Below, piece after piece: positions 7,429-17,638 of a stretch of 64,000 nt of DNA. The notes below the pieces were generated by a model. The model was not told where the DNA came from. It saw nothing but the letters and a program-made list of their open reading frames with translations, and did no database searches. The stretch spans positions 2,276,216 through 2,340,215 of the forward strand of contig JAUICZ010000001.1 of assembly GCA_030429205.1 (NCBI GenBank), written 5' to 3'. The DNA is from Bacteroidia bacterium (GTDB lineage: Bacteria > Bacteroidota > Bacteroidia > Chitinophagales > Chitinophagaceae). Position 1 is the first letter of the stretch. Every line of letters begins with the position of its first letter. The position numbers and the translations under genes were made by a program.

Positions 7429-10400
7429 TTAACGTTTGATAATCATTCTTGCTCTGTATATTTCATCGTTATTGATCACTTCCAACATATACATGCCGTC
7501 TGCCACTTCAGGCATACTAAACTTCAGTTGAGCATCTGGCATGAAGGTTAGCGTTTTAATAACCTTACCTGCCATATCCCTGAATAGCACCTGACCACCT
7601 TTAACAGACTCAGGTAATTCTACCGAGAATGTACCATTGTTCGGGTTAGGGTAGACCCTAAGTGCTCCATCATTGTTTAATAGACCGTTATGATCCAATG
7701 CTGCTAACCCTTTAGCCTCACCGTCATTTATTTCATCATCTTCTGCTCCTGGATCAGGGCAGCCTTTACATTGAGATTGGCAATAACCCAATCTGTCACC
7801 ATGAGCCAAGTGTGCAGCTACAGAGTTGTACGATACTTTCTTATTCTGACCGTTGTGGCATATCCTCACTTTTTCACCATACCATTGTACATTCTGTACA
7901 TATATTCTACGGCTTACCGTTTCACTACAACCTTCATCATCTGTCACTTTCAAGTAGTACTTAGTCGTATTGTTTGGACTAGCGGTTGTGCTTGATGTAC
8001 TGCTGCCCGACAAACTATTTGTCGGTGTCCAACTGTAGGTATACGGTGAAGTGCCTCCTGATACATTAGCTGTTAGTGTTACTGATTGCGGACCATAACC
8101 TTTGAAGATAGTATATGGCGCCTGACCACTAACCGTTGGGTTAGGGCTAACTGTAATATTCACATTTGGTTTGTTGGCCGGAGCGACTGTAAAAGTCTTA
8201 GTAACCGTACAGCCGTTTCTGTCCTTAACTACTACTTTGTAAGTGCCTGCACTGATACTCGAAAGATCTTGCTTGTTACACTTATTATTCCACCACCAGT
8301 ACCAAGACCAGCTCCAGTAATAATTGTTCTTGCTCCAGTAGTAAGTGTACGGCCCTGTACCGCCTGCTACACTGATGTCGATACTACCGCTATATGAGTT
8401 GTCACAATTTACATTAGCTACAGTGCCTGATACAGACAATGGAGACGTTGGCTGTGCTACAGTAAAGCTATCTGTCATGGTACAACCATTATTGTCTGTT
8501 ACTGTTACTGCATACGAACCTGCACTTAGGTTGTACCTGTGTTTGCTAGTGGAATTATCATTCCATAAGTAAGAGTAGTTTGGTCTGCCTCCGTAAGTAT
8601 TCAGGTATATTTTACCATTGTTGTCGCCATAGCAGGTAACATCTTTCACATACTCGTTGATATTGATCTTGCTATACTGTTCCACCTTGAAAGTGCGTGA
8701 TGTAACCTCGTTATTAGCAGCTGTTACTGTTAATGTGTAATTGCCTGCTGAAAGACCGGTTAAGTCTTCCGTAGTAGCATTTGTATTCCAGCTGTAAGAG
8801 AATGGAGGGATACCACCTTTTACGGTTACATCAATACTACCGTTACTGCCACCGTAACAACTCACTTTACTGGTGTTGGCTTGAAGCTTGAAGCACTCGC
8901 CTAGTTGATCGCCATGATTTAAGTGTGCTTGTACTGCATTTACTGAGACCTTCTTTGTTCTGCCTTTGTGGCAAATGATCACTTTGTTATTGCCGTATCT
9001 GATATCCATCACATAAATGGTCTTAGATACAGACTTGGTACAACCGTTCTCATCTGTTACCGTCAGTGTATAAGTTGTGGTCACTGTTGGTGATACAGAT
9101 GTAGTTGCCGATGTTGGGTTAGCTACACCTGTAGTTGGCGACCAGCTGTAACTATAGCCCGGTGTGCCACCTGATGCTGTACTGCTCAATGTTACCGATT
9201 GTGCCCCATAACCTAAGTATATGGTATTCATCGATTGTCCGCTTACCGTTGGGTTAGGACTAACACTTACTGCTGTTAATGTCAGCATAGTTGGCTCCGT
9301 TACTGTATAGGTAGCTGTTGCTGTACAACCTGCACTGTCCGTTACTGTTACAGTATAAGTGCCTGCTGCTAATCCGCTCACATCTTCTGTTGTGGCATTG
9401 TTACTCCAGCTATACGTAAGGTTACCAACACCACCTGTTGTGGTCAGGTTAATACTACCTGTATTGCCACCGTTACACAATACATTGCTGACAGAAGCGG
9501 CTAGCCTCAATTGCTGTACCGTAATGGTTTGCGTGCAACTATTGCTACTGTTATCATTTACATCTGTTGCTGTCCATACACGTGTAATTGTATAATTGTA
9601 GTGTGTTGCGTCTGCAGGATTACTGCTATAAGTGCTGGTTTCTGCATAAGTAATGGTGTCAATACCACAAGCATCTGTTGCCGTAGCTACACCTGTGTTA
9701 GCCGTAATTGTTAGGCAACTAACCGTTACATTTGCAGGACAAGTAATAACAGGTTTTACCGTATCTACTACAGTTATTGTTGCTGTGCCTGTCGCACTGT
9801 TACTATGAATATCTGTTACTGTTAGTGTTACTGTGTTGCTCCCAACATCACTACATCCAAACGATGTTTTATTTAAACTCATGTTGTCAATACCACAATT
9901 ATCATAACTACCATTATTAATGTCAGTAGTCGTGATCGCAGCACTACCTGATGTATTCAGATATATAGTCTGATTTTGTGTAGCAACGATAGGTAGCTGA
10001 TTATCAACTACTGTTACAGTTTGTGTAGCCGTAGCACTGTTGCCATTTACGTCTGTTACCGTCCATGTGACTGTTGTCGTACCGACAGGATAGCTTGATG
10101 GTGCATTGTTGGTAGTTGATGCAACACCGCAATTATCACCTGTTGTTGGGGTGCCTAAACTCACATTCGTCGCTGCACATATTCCGTTATCTGCATTTAC
10201 AGTTACATTTGCAGGACATGCAATCGTTGGGTTTTGATTGTCTACTACTGTTACTGTTTGTGTAGCTGTTGATGAATTACCATTTACATCTATCACTGTC
10301 CAAACAACATTTGTCGTTCCTACAGGGTAGCTACTTGGCGCATTACTTGTTGTTGATGCTATACCACAATTATCACCCGTAGTTGGTGTGCCTAATGCTA

Positions 10401-13400
10401 CATTAGTAGCACTACATTGTCCTGCATCTGCATTTACTGTTACGTTTGCAGGTGCTGTAATTGTAGGGCTTTGATTATCAACTACAGTTACATCTTGTGT
10501 ACAAGTAGCAGTATTGCCGTTTACGTCAGTTACCGTCCATGTTACTGTAGTAGTACCTACAGAATAACTGGATGGTGCATTGTTAGTAGTAGAAGCAACG
10601 CCACAATTGTCAGCTGTTGTAGGGTTGCCAAGGCTAACATTAGCAGCACTACACTGTCCTGCATCTGCATTCACCGTCACATTAGCCGAGCAAGTAATAG
10701 TCGGGTTCTGATTGTCTACTACGGTTACCGTTTGATAGCAGGTATCCTTATTTCCTGAAAGGTCTGTTGCAACCCATTCTACTGTAGTAGTTCCTACATT
10801 GTAAGTGCCACTGGCATTAGATGATGCATTGGCATTATTAGTTAGAACAATATTATTAATAGCACCTGCACCTTGCACCCAGTTAGATGTACTGCCATTC
10901 AAAGAGAAGTTGCTCAACGAACCGTTATTACCATTTGAGGTTTTGTCGGTTAATATATTTACTGCAGGGCTACTGTTATTACCACCTGCAGTGCCTTGGT
11001 TCATGTCGTAATATCCAACAAGTCCTGATTCAGAACCTGAAAGCTCCATGTTCATTGTTGCTCTTAAATCTGATTCAGAGCGAGCCGTATTCCAGATACG
11101 CATTTCGTCTAAGCCTCCTTTAAAATATCTTGGATAAGAACTTTGTGAATTACGACCTATTCTCCATACATCGTTAGACTGAGTGAATCCTGCATTGAAT
11201 GATTTTGAAGTCATTAATACACCGTTTATATAACCTTTTATGCCGCTTGTAGCATCTGCAACAACAGCAACGTGTTGCCATGTGTTTGGTGTAAGGTAAA
11301 GAGCAATAGCCCTCCAACCACCGGCACGAACATAACATGCCAATTTGTTACTACCTATCATTTCAAATACAAGCCCTTGGCTATTACCATTATTGCGGTG
11401 TGCTATAATGGTATTATCACCTGAAACGTTTGTTGGTTTTACCCAAAACTCAATTGTAAGCTCACCTGTAGACACATAACTATTCAACGATATTGAATTT
11501 GCCATTTGCACATAATCGTTGCTTCCATCAAAGTCTAATGCATTACCTACTGCCTGACAATTATCTGTAACCGTGGGCTGAGGGATAGATACAGAGGTAG
11601 AACATGCACCATTGTCTGCATTAACTGAAATGTTTGACGGACAAGTAATAGTTGGAGGGGTAACATCATTAACTGTCACTGTAAAGCTACAGGTATCGTT
11701 ACCGCAAGAATCTGATGCAATAACCATAACGTTTGTAACGCCTGTATTGAATGTTGACCCACTACCAGTTCCGTTTCCACTTCCCGATGTTGCTCCACTA
11801 AATACATAAGAGAGGGTAGGGGTACTTGCTCCTGTTGCTGTTACGCTATATGTTGCTGTAGCATTACAATTGCCTGATGCATTCAATATTATATCAGAAG
11901 CACAAGCTGTGATTGTTGTAGCTTGTTTTACATTTATATTTATTGAGTCAGAAACTGAAGAGCACCCGTTTGACGTAATGCTTACAGTATACGTTCCTGA
12001 TGTAGTTGCATCATATGTAGCACTATTTGCTCCACTAATAGTTGTTCCGTTCTTCATCCATTGGTAAGAGCTACCATTACAAGCGCTAACACTTAACTGT
12101 ACGCTATTGCCCGAGCATATATCTGTTGGACCGTTAGCTGCAATAGTTGTTACAGGAGATGGTCCTGTTTTCATAACTGTTAACCTGCTGCCAGAGTTGA
12201 AATCTCTGAAAGCAACATACATATTATCATCACTATCAATTACGAATGATCCCTGATTTGCTGTGTTTGTCGTAATACCCTGCGCACCAATTGGTGTCCA
12301 TACACCGTTGTCATACCTTTGCGTAGTGATTGACAAATTATTAGCATCATCCCTGTAAGAGGCGATCAGTTTGTTTTGGCTGTCAAAAGCTAAAGTTATA
12401 TAGTCCATATACCCTTGAGAGAAACCTGAGTTACCTACGGTCACCCATGACGAACCATTATACTTTAATACTGTTGCAGGGCCTTGAGGGTATCCATCCT
12501 TATACGCAGCAAACAAAGTATTGTTTGCATCAAAAGCAATTGTTGGGCTTACAGCAGGTCCTGATGAAATATTCGGGCCACCTACAGACACCCAAGAAGT
12601 ACCGTCGAATTTATATACCTGTAGCTTACGTGCTGTATTATTATCAGCATATACTACGTGAGGCACGTCGTTATTATCAATAACTATTTGTTGGCTCACT
12701 GCATTACCTGTTGAAATACCTGTTGCACCAACATGTACCCAGCTTGTACCGTTGTACTTCATTACAGATGTTTTACCACCATTGGCATTATCCTTGAATG
12801 CTACATAAAGGACACCACTGCCATCTATAGCTAATGAAGTGTGATTTACAGCACCGGGAGAGAAGCCGGCAGAGCCTACAGTGATCCACGAACTGCCATT
12901 GTATTTATACACAGTTGCACCGATACCAAACTCTTCAACGGCCATGTACAGCATATTATCAGGCCCTACAGCTAATGACTGTGATTGACCTGCGCTAGAA
13001 AAACCTGCTGTGCCAACGATAGACCATGAGTTACCATCGTATTGCTGTACTGTTGTTTTGTTGCTTTGTGAAGCATCTGTATATGCTGCGTATACAATAC
13101 CATTTGTATCAACAGCAAGTGATGTTGTATGTGCGGTACTTGTTGAAATGCCCGGACAGCCTGCAGGTGTCCAAACACCTTTTTCTGTTACAGTTGTAAC
13201 AGATGAAGTAGCAGAGCACCCGTTAGCATCTGTGACTTTTACAGAGTAGTTACCGCTATTACCGGTACTATAGCTATTGTTGGTTGCACTACTTATGTCC
13301 ATACCACCAATCTGCCATTGATAGCTACTGGCTGAAGAAGCTGATAATGTAACAGAACCGCCTGTGCAAAACGTAGTTGTCCCGCTAGCTGTGATTGCGG

Positions 13401-15438
13401 CTGTAGGTATAGCATTTACTGTAACAACGGTTGGCGTAGATGTAGCTGAGCATCCGTTTGCTGAAACTACAACAGTATAGTTGCCCGCTGCAGATGCTGT
13501 ATAGCTTGCATTTGTTGCACCACTTATGTTACTACCGTTTAGTTGCCATTGATAAGTATAGCCTGTACCTGCGCTAGCTGTTAATGTTACAGAGTCTCCT
13601 GTACAAAAAGTTGTAGCACCTGATGGTGTCACAGTGGTTGCAATTGGTGTAAAGGCGCTACATGTACCGCTTACAACACCTGTAGTCCAGTTTGAAGCAG
13701 TACCTGTTAATGCAAAATTGACCAGTGTACCGTTATTACCATTTCCACTTGCATCTATAGCTGTTGTTACTGTTGAGTTGTTTGCATTTACGAAGCCTTG
13801 GTTAAAGTGGTACAATGCTACTAAGCCTGTCTGTCCTGCAGGATTCAACTCGCAATTCATATTGTTCTGTATCTCACATTGAGATAATGCTCTATTCCAA
13901 AGGCGAACTTCGTCAATAGAACCATCCCATGTGTTTGCATTACCAAAAGATCCTATTGCAATATTACCCGCAGCATGACCGATAGCTGAAGTGTTTGTTG
14001 CTACTAAAGTTCCGTTTTTGTACAGCTTCATTGTAGCTGATGCAGCATCATATGTAGCAGCAACATGTACCCATTGATTTAATGAGAGTAAGTTAGGGTC
14101 TTGTACGGCTGTGCCGCCAGAGAAACTATTCTCAGCTCTTAAGTACCCTGCTTTTGTTACATAGAAAGGAGCTTTGGAGCTACTTATGATATTTTTTTCA
14201 TCATTTGGATTTGTTTCCAGATAAACCCATGCCTCTTTTGTGTAAGACGAGTTAGTAGCTAATAAATTGCCAATATCTATTCTATCGTCATTCCTTTCAA
14301 AGTTTATAGCTGTTGCGGGAACAGATACCGATTGTGCTGAATGTACTTTAACCGTAGTTTTTGAACTATTAGGCAAATCTGCATAAGCAACATAAACTTT
14401 ATTATTATCACCTATTGTTATGTCTGCAGTACCATAATATGTAATTGTGGAGTCGGAAAAGCCGGTGCCTCCTAATTTCACCCACGAGCTACCATTATAG
14501 CTCATTACCACTCCCTTATCGTTATCAGCACCATCTTTATATACAACATATGGTGTTCCGTTACCATCTATAGCTATTTTATTATCTTTTACCGCACCCG
14601 TAGAAAAGCCTGCTGTACCTACAATTGTCCAGCTGGTACCATCATACTTCATTACGGTAGCCTTATTACTATTAGCACCGTCACTAAAAGTTACATAAGC
14701 ATCACCATTGCCATCAAATGCAATATCAGTATAATCAGCCCTGCCGGCAGAGAAACGCCTGTTTCCTGCAAGCACCCAGTTGGTACCGTTAAACTTCATT
14801 GATGTAGCTTGAAAACCAGTATTATCTCTGTACACTACATAAGGGACATTGTTATTATCAAATGCTAAGTTGACAAAGTTTGACTGGCCGGAAGCTCCAA
14901 AATTGGCACTACCTACAGTAGTCCAACTAGTACCGTTAAACTTCATTACAGTAACGAATTGATAATTCTCTCTGTATGCGAGGTGTGGAACATTGTTCTT
15001 ATCTACTTCTAATGATATATAAGAAGCATTAGCTAACGTAAAGCCTGCAACGCCAACAGTAACCCAATTCGTACCATCAAATTTCATTACAGTAGCACTT
15101 CTGTTATTAGCATAATCTTGGTATGCTACGTATACAACACCATTTGTATCTATAGCAATATCTATCTCGTTTGCAGTACCTGCTGAAAAACCGGCAGCAC
15201 CGAGAACAGACCAGCTACTACCGTTGTATTTCATTACAGTAGCTTTATAACTATTGGCATTGTCTCTGAACGCAACATATTTGTTATTGTTTTTATCTAT
15301 TGCTATGCTGTTAAAGAAACTTTGACCGGGCGAAAATCCGGTGCTGCCCACTGTGGTCCATTGAGCTTGTGCACTGACGACCGACAGTAAAATGACCGGC
15401 AGCCAAAGCATAAAAAATTTTGAAAAAAGTTTTTTCAT
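7429..15438 (-). CDS. Giant modular T9SS surface protein (2,669 aa)
   Basis: Very large secreted protein, exported by Sec and then T9SS. The start is placed at 15438 because the signal peptide begins [20 protein letters not shown]; an in-frame ATG ten codons earlier would spoil it. Rough order: beta-propeller-like repeats of about 50 residues (25-365), LamG/concanavalin-like domain (370-525), two Ig-like domains (595-745), second propeller (750-1085), Ig-like (1095-1165), HYR (1170-1290) interrupted by a second LamG (1296-1470), HYR array (1520-1905), SprB-like and PKD-like repeats (1980-2510) with two ICH..AHLxHGDxLGxC modules, and a type A T9SS sorting domain (2590-2669) ending in IIKR. Likely a surface adhesin; ligand unknown. 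It follows a small membrane protein gene on the same strand by 84 bases. Confidence 0.92.
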   Translation of the reverse strand: MKKLFSKFFMLWLPVILLSVVSAQAQWTTVGSTGFSPGQSFFNSIAIDKNNNKYVAFRDNANSYKATVMKYNGSSWSVLGAAGFSAGTANEIDIAIDTNGVVYVAYQDYANNRSATVMKFDGTNWVTVGVAGFTLANASYISLEVDKNNVPHLAYRENYQFVTVMKFNGTSWTTVGSANFGASGQSNFVNLAFDNNNVPYVVYRDNTGFQATSMKFNGTNWVLAGNRRFSAGRADYTDIAFDGNGDAYVTFSDGANSNKATVMKYDGTSWTIVGTAGFSTGAVKDNKIAIDGNGTPYVVYKDGADNDKGVVMSYNGSSWVKLGGTGFSDSTITYYGTADITIGDNNKVYVAYADLPNSSKTTVKVHSAQSVSVPATAINFERNDDRIDIGNLLATNSSYTKEAWVYLETNPNDEKNIISSSKAPFYVTKAGYLRAENSFSGGTAVQDPNLLSLNQWVHVAATYDAASATMKLYKNGTLVATNTSAIGHAAGNIAIGSFGNANTWDGSIDEVRLWNRALSQCEIQNNMNCELNPAGQTGLVALYHFNQGFVNANNSTVTTAIDASGNGNNGTLVNFALTGTASNWTTGVVSGTCSAFTPIATTVTPSGATTFCTGDSVTLTASAGTGYTYQWQLNGSNISGATNASYTASAAGNYTVVVSANGCSATSTPTVVTVNAIPTAAITASGTTTFCTGGSVTLSASSASSYQWQIGGMDISSATNNSYSTGNSGNYSVKVTDANGCSATSSVTTVTEKGVWTPAGCPGISTSTAHTTSLAVDTNGIVYAAYTDASQSNKTTVQQYDGNSWSIVGTAGFSSAGQSQSLAVGPDNMLYMAVEEFGIGATVYKYNGSSWITVGSAGFSPGAVNHTSLAIDGSGVLYVAFKDNANGGKTSVMKYNGTSWVHVGATGISTGNAVSQQIVIDNNDVPHVVYADNNTARKLQVYKFDGTSWVSVGGPNISSGPAVSPTIAFDANNTLFAAYKDGYPQGPATVLKYNGSSWVTVGNSGFSQGYMDYITLAFDSQNKLIASYRDDANNLSITTQRYDNGVWTPIGAQGITTNTANQGSFVIDSDDNMYVAFRDFNSGSRLTVMKTGPSPVTTIAANGPTDICSGNSVQLSVSACNGSSYQWMKNGTTISGANSATYDATTSGTYTVSITSNGCSSVSDSININVKQATTITACASDIILNASGNCNATATYSVTATGASTPTLSYVFSGATSGSGNGTGSGSTFNTGVTNVMVIASDSCGNDTCSFTVTVNDVTPPTITCPSNISVNADNGACSTSVSIPQPTVTDNCQAVGNALDFDGSNDYVQMANSISLNSYVSTGELTIEFWVKPTNVSGDNTIIAHRNNGNSQGLVFEMIGSNKLACYVRAGGWRAIALYLTPNTWQHVAVVADATSGIKGYINGVLMTSKSFNAGFTQSNDVWRIGRNSQSSYPRYFKGGLDEMRIWNTARSESDLRATMNMELSGSESGLVGYYDMNQGTAGGNNSSPAVNILTDKTSNGNNGSLSNFSLNGSTSNWVQGAGAINNIVLTNNANASSNASGTYNVGTTTVEWVATDLSGNKDTCYQTVTVVDNQNPTITCSANVTVNADAGQCSAANVSLGNPTTADNCGVASTTNNAPSSYSVGTTTVTWTVTDVNGNTATCTQDVTVVDNQSPTITAPANVTVNADAGQCSATNVALGTPTTGDNCGIASTTSNAPSSYPVGTTNVVWTVIDVNGNSSTATQTVTVVDNQNPTIACPANVTVNADNGICAATNVSLGTPTTGDNCGVASTTNNAPSSYPVGTTTVTWTVTDVNGNSATATQTVTVVDNQLPIVATQNQTIYLNTSGSAAITTTDINNGSYDNCGIDNMSLNKTSFGCSDVGSNTVTLTVTDIHSNSATGTATITVVDTVKPVITCPANVTVSCLTITANTGVATATDACGIDTITYAETSTYSSNPADATHYNYTITRVWTATDVNDNSSNSCTQTITVQQLRLAASVSNVLCNGGNTGSINLTTTGGVGNLTYSWSNNATTEDVSGLAAGTYTVTVTDSAGCTATATYTVTEPTMLTLTAVSVSPNPTVSGQSMNTIYLGYGAQSVTLSSTASGGTPGYSYSWSPTTGVANPTSATTSVSPTVTTTYTLTVTDENGCTKSVSKTIYVMDIRYGNNKVIICHKGRTKKVSVNAVQAHLNHGDQLGECFKLQANTSKVSCYGGSNGSIDVTVKGGIPPFSYSWNTNATTEDLTGLSAGNYTLTVTAANNEVTSRTFKVEQYSKININEYVKDVTCYGDNNGKIYLNTYGGRPNYSYLWNDNSTSKHRYNLSAGSYAVTVTDNNGCTMTDSFTVAQPTSPLSVSGTVANVNCDNSYSGSIDISVAGGTGPYTYYWSKNNYYWSWSWYWWWNNKCNKQDLSSISAGTYKVVVKDRNGCTVTKTFTVAPANKPNVNITVSPNPTVSGQAPYTIFKGYGPQSVTLTANVSGGTSPYTYSWTPTNSLSGSSTSSTTASPNNTTKYYLKVTDDEGCSETVSRRIYVQNVQWYGEKVRICHNGQNKKVSYNSVAAHLAHGDRLGYCQSQCKGCPDPGAEDDEINDGEAKGLAALDHNGLLNNDGALRVYPNPNNGTFSVELPESVKGGQVLFRDMAGKVIKTLTFMPDAQLKFSMPEVADGMYMLEVINNDEIYRARMIIKR
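7780..7895 (-). other. Second ICH...AHLxHGDxLGxC module
   Basis: Encodes a segment of about 38 residues with the pattern [27 protein letters not shown]. The same pattern occurs at 8890-9005. Conserved Cys and His residues (ICH, AHL, HGD, final C) suggest metal binding or a disulfide-stabilised fold. Similar segments occur in other large Bacteroidota surface proteins as far as I recall; function unknown. Confidence 0.6.
8270..8350 (-). other. Trp/Tyr-rich insertion in SprB-like repeat
   Basis: Within one SprB-like repeat the usual short linker (as in [10 protein letters not shown] of the sister repeat) is replaced by a stretch of about 24 residues containing seven Trp and five Tyr with little else but Ser, Asn and Lys. 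Neighbouring repeats have at most one or two aromatic residues in the same place. Confidence 0.8.
8890..9005 (-). other. First ICH...AHLxHGDxLGxC module
   Basis: Encodes [29 protein letters not shown], the partner of the module at 7780-7895. Both copies directly follow a PKD-like domain that ends in an IYV motif, so the PKD domain and the Cys/His module seem to have been duplicated as one unit. Confidence 0.6.
10001..10711. repeat. Three tandem 237-bp HYR units
   Basis: The landmark TT(A/G)TC(A/T)ACTA recurs at 10001, 10238, 10475 and 10712, exactly 237 bases apart, marking three head-to-tail units of 79 codons. Each encodes one HYR domain ([14 protein letters not shown]... to ...TVTVVDNQ). 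The units are very similar at the DNA level and keep the reading frame, so copy number could change by recombination or slippage without breaking the protein. Confidence 0.85.
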
Positions 15439-15522
15439 ACAATTAGAGGTTTTTGCAGTGCATAGCATAGTGTATGTACTACGAGTTATCGATTAAATAC
15501 TTGAGTGTTTTCCCTTATATGT

Positions 15523-15672
15523 CTATAGTGCCTGTACCTGCGCCTGCTCTTCCAGACGCTGTACTTTTTGGGCATAGTAATTCCACACTACAATTGCCAA
15601 AAGAATAGATATAGCTATCACTAATGTGTAGCTCGTCCATAATTTCTTATTTGAAGAGGTGAAATAACCCAT
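15523..15672 (-). CDS. Small single-pass membrane protein, 49 aa
   Basis: Starts MGYFTSSNKKLW, followed by one strong transmembrane helix (TLVIAISILLAIVVWNYY, about 16-33) and a charged, probably helical tail (KVQRLEEQAQ). No family recognised. It is accepted as real because a Bacteroidota-type promoter ends four bases before the ATG, which would give a leaderless mRNA, and because four phased repeats lie just upstream of that promoter. An in-frame ATG at 15708 is rejected, since it lies upstream of the predicted transcription start. The giant surface protein gene follows after 84 bases and may be co-transcribed. Confidence 0.5.
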   Translation of the reverse strand: MGYFTSSNKKLWTSYTLVIAISILLAIVVWNYYAQKVQRLEEQAQVQAL

Positions 15673-15676
15673 GACG

Positions 15677-15708
15677 CAAATATGCGAGTGGTATGGTGCT
15701 GAATGCAA
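15677..15708 (-). promoter_or_regulatory. Promoter of small membrane protein (leaderless)
   Basis: On the minus strand TTG, 21 bases, then CATATTTG, which differs from TAnnTTTG only at its first base. The predicted start of transcription coincides with the ATG at 15672. The GRGACG repeat array begins eight bases upstream of the TTG. Confidence 0.5.
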
Positions 15709-15716
15709 GAAACACT

Positions 15717-15756
15717 CGTCCCGAACGCGTCTCGAGTAGCGTCCCTAAAGCGTCTC
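15717..15756 (-). promoter_or_regulatory. Four phased GRGACG repeats (candidate operator)
   Basis: Reading the plus strand, CGTCCC, CGTCTC, CGTCCC and CGTCTC start at 15717, 15728, 15740 and 15751, spaced 11, 12 and 11 bases; on the minus strand they read GRGACG. The spacing is about one helical turn, so all copies face the same side of the DNA. They lie directly upstream of the -33 element of the promoter at 15677-15708, the place where an activator would bind. The alternation C/T/C/T at the variable base pairs copies 1+3 and 2+4 as a longer duplicated unit. Confidence 0.55.
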
Positions 15757-15766
15757 AATAAATTAT

Positions 15767-15783
15767 ATGCTGATTGTCAGCAT
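15767..15783 (-). terminator. Weak hairpin after TPR/LuxR regulator gene
   Basis: Perfect seven-base-pair stem ATGCTGA / TCAGCAT with a three-base loop 14 bases past the regulator stop codon. On the minus strand it is followed by ATATAATTT rather than a run of T, so termination may be partial. Confidence 0.4.
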
Positions 15784-15796
15784 TTTATAGTTGGTG

Positions 15797-17518
15797 TTAT
15801 ATGCTATCTACTAATTGCTCAAAATCTGTATCATCGGCCAGTTGAAGCTTTTTGCGGAGCCTGTATTTGTAATTTCTCATGCCCGATAGGCCAATACCCA
15901 ACATATTAGCCATTTCTTTATTGTTGAGTTTGAGTTTTGAGAGTGCCATGAATCGTGTTTCGGCAGGGGTGAGTTCTGGTAGTTTTTCTTTAAGCCTGCT
16001 TAAGAAACCACTGTGTACCGTCTCGAAGAGTTCCCTGAATTCATCCCACTGGTCATCTGTAAGAATTATAGAGTTTTGGAGCTTGGTGAGATTTTCTTTG
16101 GTGTTTGGCAGCTCGTTACTACAAGGTAGTGCCTGTAGTCGTTCTATCTCTTCAGTAAAGTTCTCGATCAGTTGATTTTTCTCCTGCAGATTTTTGGTGA
16201 AGATGCTCAGCCTGTGTGATGCGCTTATGAGTCTATTGTCTGCCAGGTCTTTCTCTGCCTTTAGCTTTCTACGCCTGTTGTATTGGTTGGTCAGCAATAA
16301 CAAACCTATTACAGTGGCTAGTGATAATATAATAATGAGGCTATTACGTTTCTGTATACTCAGCTCTTTTTCTTTTACTATCTGTGCTACCTTTATTTTA
16401 TTAGCTTCTTCCTGCGCGGTGATCTGTGCTTTCGCCATGATGAGTACATCCCGTTTTCGGGCAACACTGTCTTTTGCTATGGCAACACTGTCTTTATATA
16501 GCAAAGCTCGTCGGGTATTTCCTTCTTCCAACGCCATCTCACTGAGGAGTGAGTACAACTTTACAGCATGCTTATATGTATCTCTGCCATAGTGGATGTA
16601 TTGGTGTGCTATACGGCTGTAGTAGCGGGCGCTATCGTCATTACCCAATCTGCGGTAGATATCTGCCAGACGGATGAGCTGGTTGCTGATGTTATTGTAC
16701 TCGTGTGCTACCAGTGCCCGGTCTATATCTTCTTTCAATAATGGTTTTGCCTCTTTGTATCTGCCCTGCATATAGTACACGATACCAATGTTGCCATTTG
16801 ATATTGGTATCCATGGATCATTTTCATCAATAGCAAGACGCTGCACCTTGTTGAAGTAATACAGTGCTGAATCATACTTACCCGTGTTGCGCATAACAAG
16901 CCCGAGCGTATTTAGCAAACCATTGTCGCTATGCCTTGCACCCGGTGCTTTGAGTTTTTCAGCTAATAGTAGGTTTTTCTGTGCCTGTTCGTAATCTTCA
17001 AAAGCATAATACAGGTCTCCCAGCAAAGCATTATAAAACTTCTTGCCGGGGTATTCCTCATAAGTAATTTCATCCAGCAGGTATTTATAACGCAGCAGAT
17101 AGTCAAATGCCTCGGTAAATTCATCATTGTGGTAATAGTGGATACCACTTAAAAAACTAATGTTCAATACCAGTTGGGGGTATTTACTCACAGATGGCAA
17201 CAATGCCTGCAACTTATCTACACCCTCTTCGTAATTATATATCCAATGAAATATGCAATATTCGATCTGGCTTATCTTTGTCAACCAATACAATTCATCA
17301 TCCTTGGCTTTTTTTGCCATAGCCGCTACATCATCCAGCATCCTGAAGTATGTAACAGAGTCAAGATTACGTACGCCGCCTGTGGCAAACAGCAATGAGT
17401 CGACAGACTTACTACGTTCAGCATATGATCTATTGAGCAGAAAGTCGTACTGCGCAGTACTTTCTGTGCAACAAAAAGATAGGAATAGCGCTATTATTAG
17501 CCTGGATCTTAATCCCAT
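15797..17518 (-). CDS. Membrane-anchored TPR regulator with LuxR-type HTH
   Basis: 573 residues. An N-terminal signal (to about residue 22) leads to a periplasmic TPR array of six or so repeats (about 40-370; for example DSALYYFNKVQRLA and YYMQGRYKEAKPLL). A transmembrane helix (IIILSLATVIGLLLL, about 390-405) and a coiled coil precede a C-terminal GerE/LuxR-like helix-turn-helix (LTPAETRFMALSKLKLNNKEMANMLG, about 515-540). This is a known Bacteroidota architecture in which an external signal sensed by the TPR part is passed to a membrane-tethered DNA-binding domain. Its gene ends 40 bases before the phased GRGACG repeats, making it a candidate regulator of the small protein and giant adhesin; that link is inference. 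Confidence 0.85.
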   Translation of the reverse strand: MGLRSRLIIALFLSFCCTESTAQYDFLLNRSYAERSKSVDSLLFATGGVRNLDSVTYFRMLDDVAAMAKKAKDDELYWLTKISQIEYCIFHWIYNYEEGVDKLQALLPSVSKYPQLVLNISFLSGIHYYHNDEFTEAFDYLLRYKYLLDEITYEEYPGKKFYNALLGDLYYAFEDYEQAQKNLLLAEKLKAPGARHSDNGLLNTLGLVMRNTGKYDSALYYFNKVQRLAIDENDPWIPISNGNIGIVYYMQGRYKEAKPLLKEDIDRALVAHEYNNISNQLIRLADIYRRLGNDDSARYYSRIAHQYIHYGRDTYKHAVKLYSLLSEMALEEGNTRRALLYKDSVAIAKDSVARKRDVLIMAKAQITAQEEANKIKVAQIVKEKELSIQKRNSLIIILSLATVIGLLLLTNQYNRRRKLKAEKDLADNRLISASHRLSIFTKNLQEKNQLIENFTEEIERLQALPCSNELPNTKENLTKLQNSIILTDDQWDEFRELFETVHSGFLSRLKEKLPELTPAETRFMALSKLKLNNKEMANMLGIGLSGMRNYKYRLRKKLQLADDTDFEQLVDSI

Positions 17519-17638
17519 TAGATAAATTCAATTGCTAATATACAAACTGTGTTATAATGCTTAAAATACTTGTATTGGTTACCCGGTTTGTAATCTATAT
17601 TTTGTAAGTAATCGTATATATAGACGTCAATAGTTGAT

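Noticed and set aside
10001..10711. CRISPR-like regular repeats
   Set aside because: The 237-base units are coding HYR domains in a single long reading frame, without short repeats separated by unique spacers.
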